This document shows, in pieces, positions 21,443 through 22,140 of a stretch of 22,140 nucleotides of DNA. The position numbers and the translations under genes were made by a program. The notes beneath the pieces are model-generated. The model saw only the letters and a program-made list of their open reading frames with translations. It had not been told where the DNA came from and searched no databases. The number at the start of each line of letters is the position of its first letter. Position 1 is the first letter of the stretch. Origin of the DNA: CAZNPW01 sp964575185 (GTDB lineage: Bacteria > Pseudomonadota > Alphaproteobacteria > Rhodobacterales > Rhodobacteraceae); NCBI GenBank assembly GCA_964575185.1, contig CAZNPW010000048.1, forward strand, positions 1 through 22,140, read 5' to 3'.

Positions 21443-22140
21443 GTATCAGAACATCTTCACCCAGGTGCAGGTGCGCGCGGCCCCCGAGATGGGGATGGTC
21501 GAGGCGGTCGACCTGTCGAACCGGGGCAGGAACGCGTCGTTCTCGAACCTCTTCGGCTGGTTCGGCAACGCGCAGATCGGGCCGATCTACCTCGGCGCCT
21601 TCGGGGTCATCTCGCTGGCGACGGGCACCATCTGGTTCACCATGGTCGGCGGCTGGTTCTGGTACCAGGCGGGCTTCAACCCGGCGGTGTTCCTGCGCGA
21701 CCTGTTCTGGCTGTCGCTCGACCCGCCGGCACCCGAATGGGGCCTGCGCTTCCCGCCGCTGGCGCAGGGCGGCTACTGGCTGATCGCCTCGTTCTTCCTG
21801 CTGATCAGCGTGCTGACCTGGTGGGTCCGCACCTACCTGCGGGCCGAGGCGCTGGGGATGGGCAAGCACGTCGCCTGGGCCTTCGCCAGCGCGATCTGGC
21901 TGTTCCTGGTGCTGGGCCTGATCCGGCCGATCCTGATGGGGTCGTGGAGCGAGGCGGTGCCCTACGGCATCTTCAGCCACCTCGACTGGACGAACCTGTT
22001 CTCGATCACCTACGGCAACCTGTTCTACAACCCGTTCCACGCGCTGAGCATCGTGTTCCTCTACGGGTCCGCCCTGCTGTTCGCGATGCACGGGGCGACG
22101 ATCCTGGCCGTCAGCCGCTTCGGCGGCGACCGGGAGCTGG
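21435..22140 (+). CDS. pufM: Photosynthetic reaction centre M subunit (3' end outside window)
   Basis: PufM partners PufL in the reaction-centre core. The ATG at 21435 gives MAEYQNIFTQVQVRA, a standard N terminus, with TGGAGG six bases upstream inside pufL. About 235 of the usual roughly 305-325 residues are visible, covering the first three membrane helices and part of the fourth. Numbered without Met as in R. sphaeroides, H182 (FSHLDW), F197, H202 (NPFHALS), Y210 (FLYGS) and H219 (AMHGAT) are all in place. Position M203 is Ala, where R. sphaeroides has Gly. The reading frame continues past the window edge, so the remaining iron ligands, the quinone-site C-terminal part and any pufX or pufC gene cannot be judged. 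Confidence 0.97.
   Translation, partial: MAEYQNIFTQVQVRAAPEMGMVEAVDLSNRGRNASFSNLFGWFGNAQIGPIYLGAFGVISLATGTIWFTMVGGWFWYQAGFNPAVFLRDLFWLSLDPPAPEWGLRFPPLAQGGYWLIASFFLLISVLTWWVRTYLRAEALGMGKHVAWAFASAIWLFLVLGLIRPILMGSWSEAVPYGIFSHLDWTNLFSITYGNLFYNPFHALSIVFLYGSALLFAMHGATILAVSRFGGDREL

Overview
This window is a high-GC chromosomal segment from an anoxygenic phototrophic alphaproteobacterium of the Rhodobacteraceae (Rhodobacter, Rhodovulum or Roseobacter-like). The assignment rests on the gene order crtC-crtD / crtE-crtF-bchC-bchX-bchY-bchZ-pufQ-pufB-pufA-pufL-pufM, on the presence of pufQ, on LH1 polypeptides very close to those remembered for Rhodobacter, and on PpsR/CrtJ-type TGT-N12-ACA operators.

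Left part (1-5870), housekeeping genes on the + strand: the C-terminal half of pyruvate phosphate dikinase (cut by the window edge), an exported SleB-type cell-wall hydrolase, a folB-folP-glmM cluster (folate and UDP-GlcNAc synthesis; folP and glmM overlap as ATGA), and a small unknown gene. Middle-left (5997-9889): a compact polyamine-type ABC importer (potB-potC-potA, no binding-protein gene in view), then two adjacent 22-bp perfect palindromes, then a gene resembling capsule-type (KpsS/KpsC-like) proteins that converges on crtC.

Right part (9981-22140), photosynthesis gene cluster: crtD and crtC run leftward. crtE-crtF run rightward from a divergent control region with one perfect PpsR site. 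bchCXYZ start from a promoter with two PpsR sites 8 bp apart that cover the -35 and -10 boxes. bchZ overlaps pufQ, so bch and puf form a super-operon. pufB and pufA encode the LH1 beta and alpha chains, and pufL and pufM the reaction-centre core; pufM runs off the right edge. Together these genes supply GGPP for carotenoids, the hydroxylation, 3,4-desaturation and methylation steps of the spheroidene branch, chlorin-to-bacteriochlorin reduction (BchXYZ), oxidation of the C3 hydroxyethyl group (BchC), and the LH1-RC apoproteins.

The most unusual observations are: a REPIN/BIME-like pair of inverted repeats between bchX and bchY whose right end supplies the bchY ribosome-binding site; an exact 11-bp-period TCTTCC array filling the bchY-bchZ gap, with a 36-codon frame touching both genes; a Gln instead of His at reaction-centre position L168; four hairpins in series between pufQ and pufB; the twin TTGCAA-centred palindromes; and a cluster edge where crtC is followed by transport and surface-polysaccharide genes instead of the usual crtB/crtI/crtA side. 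No tRNA, rRNA, CRISPR array or transposase was seen. No gene-free stretch exceeds 300 bases.
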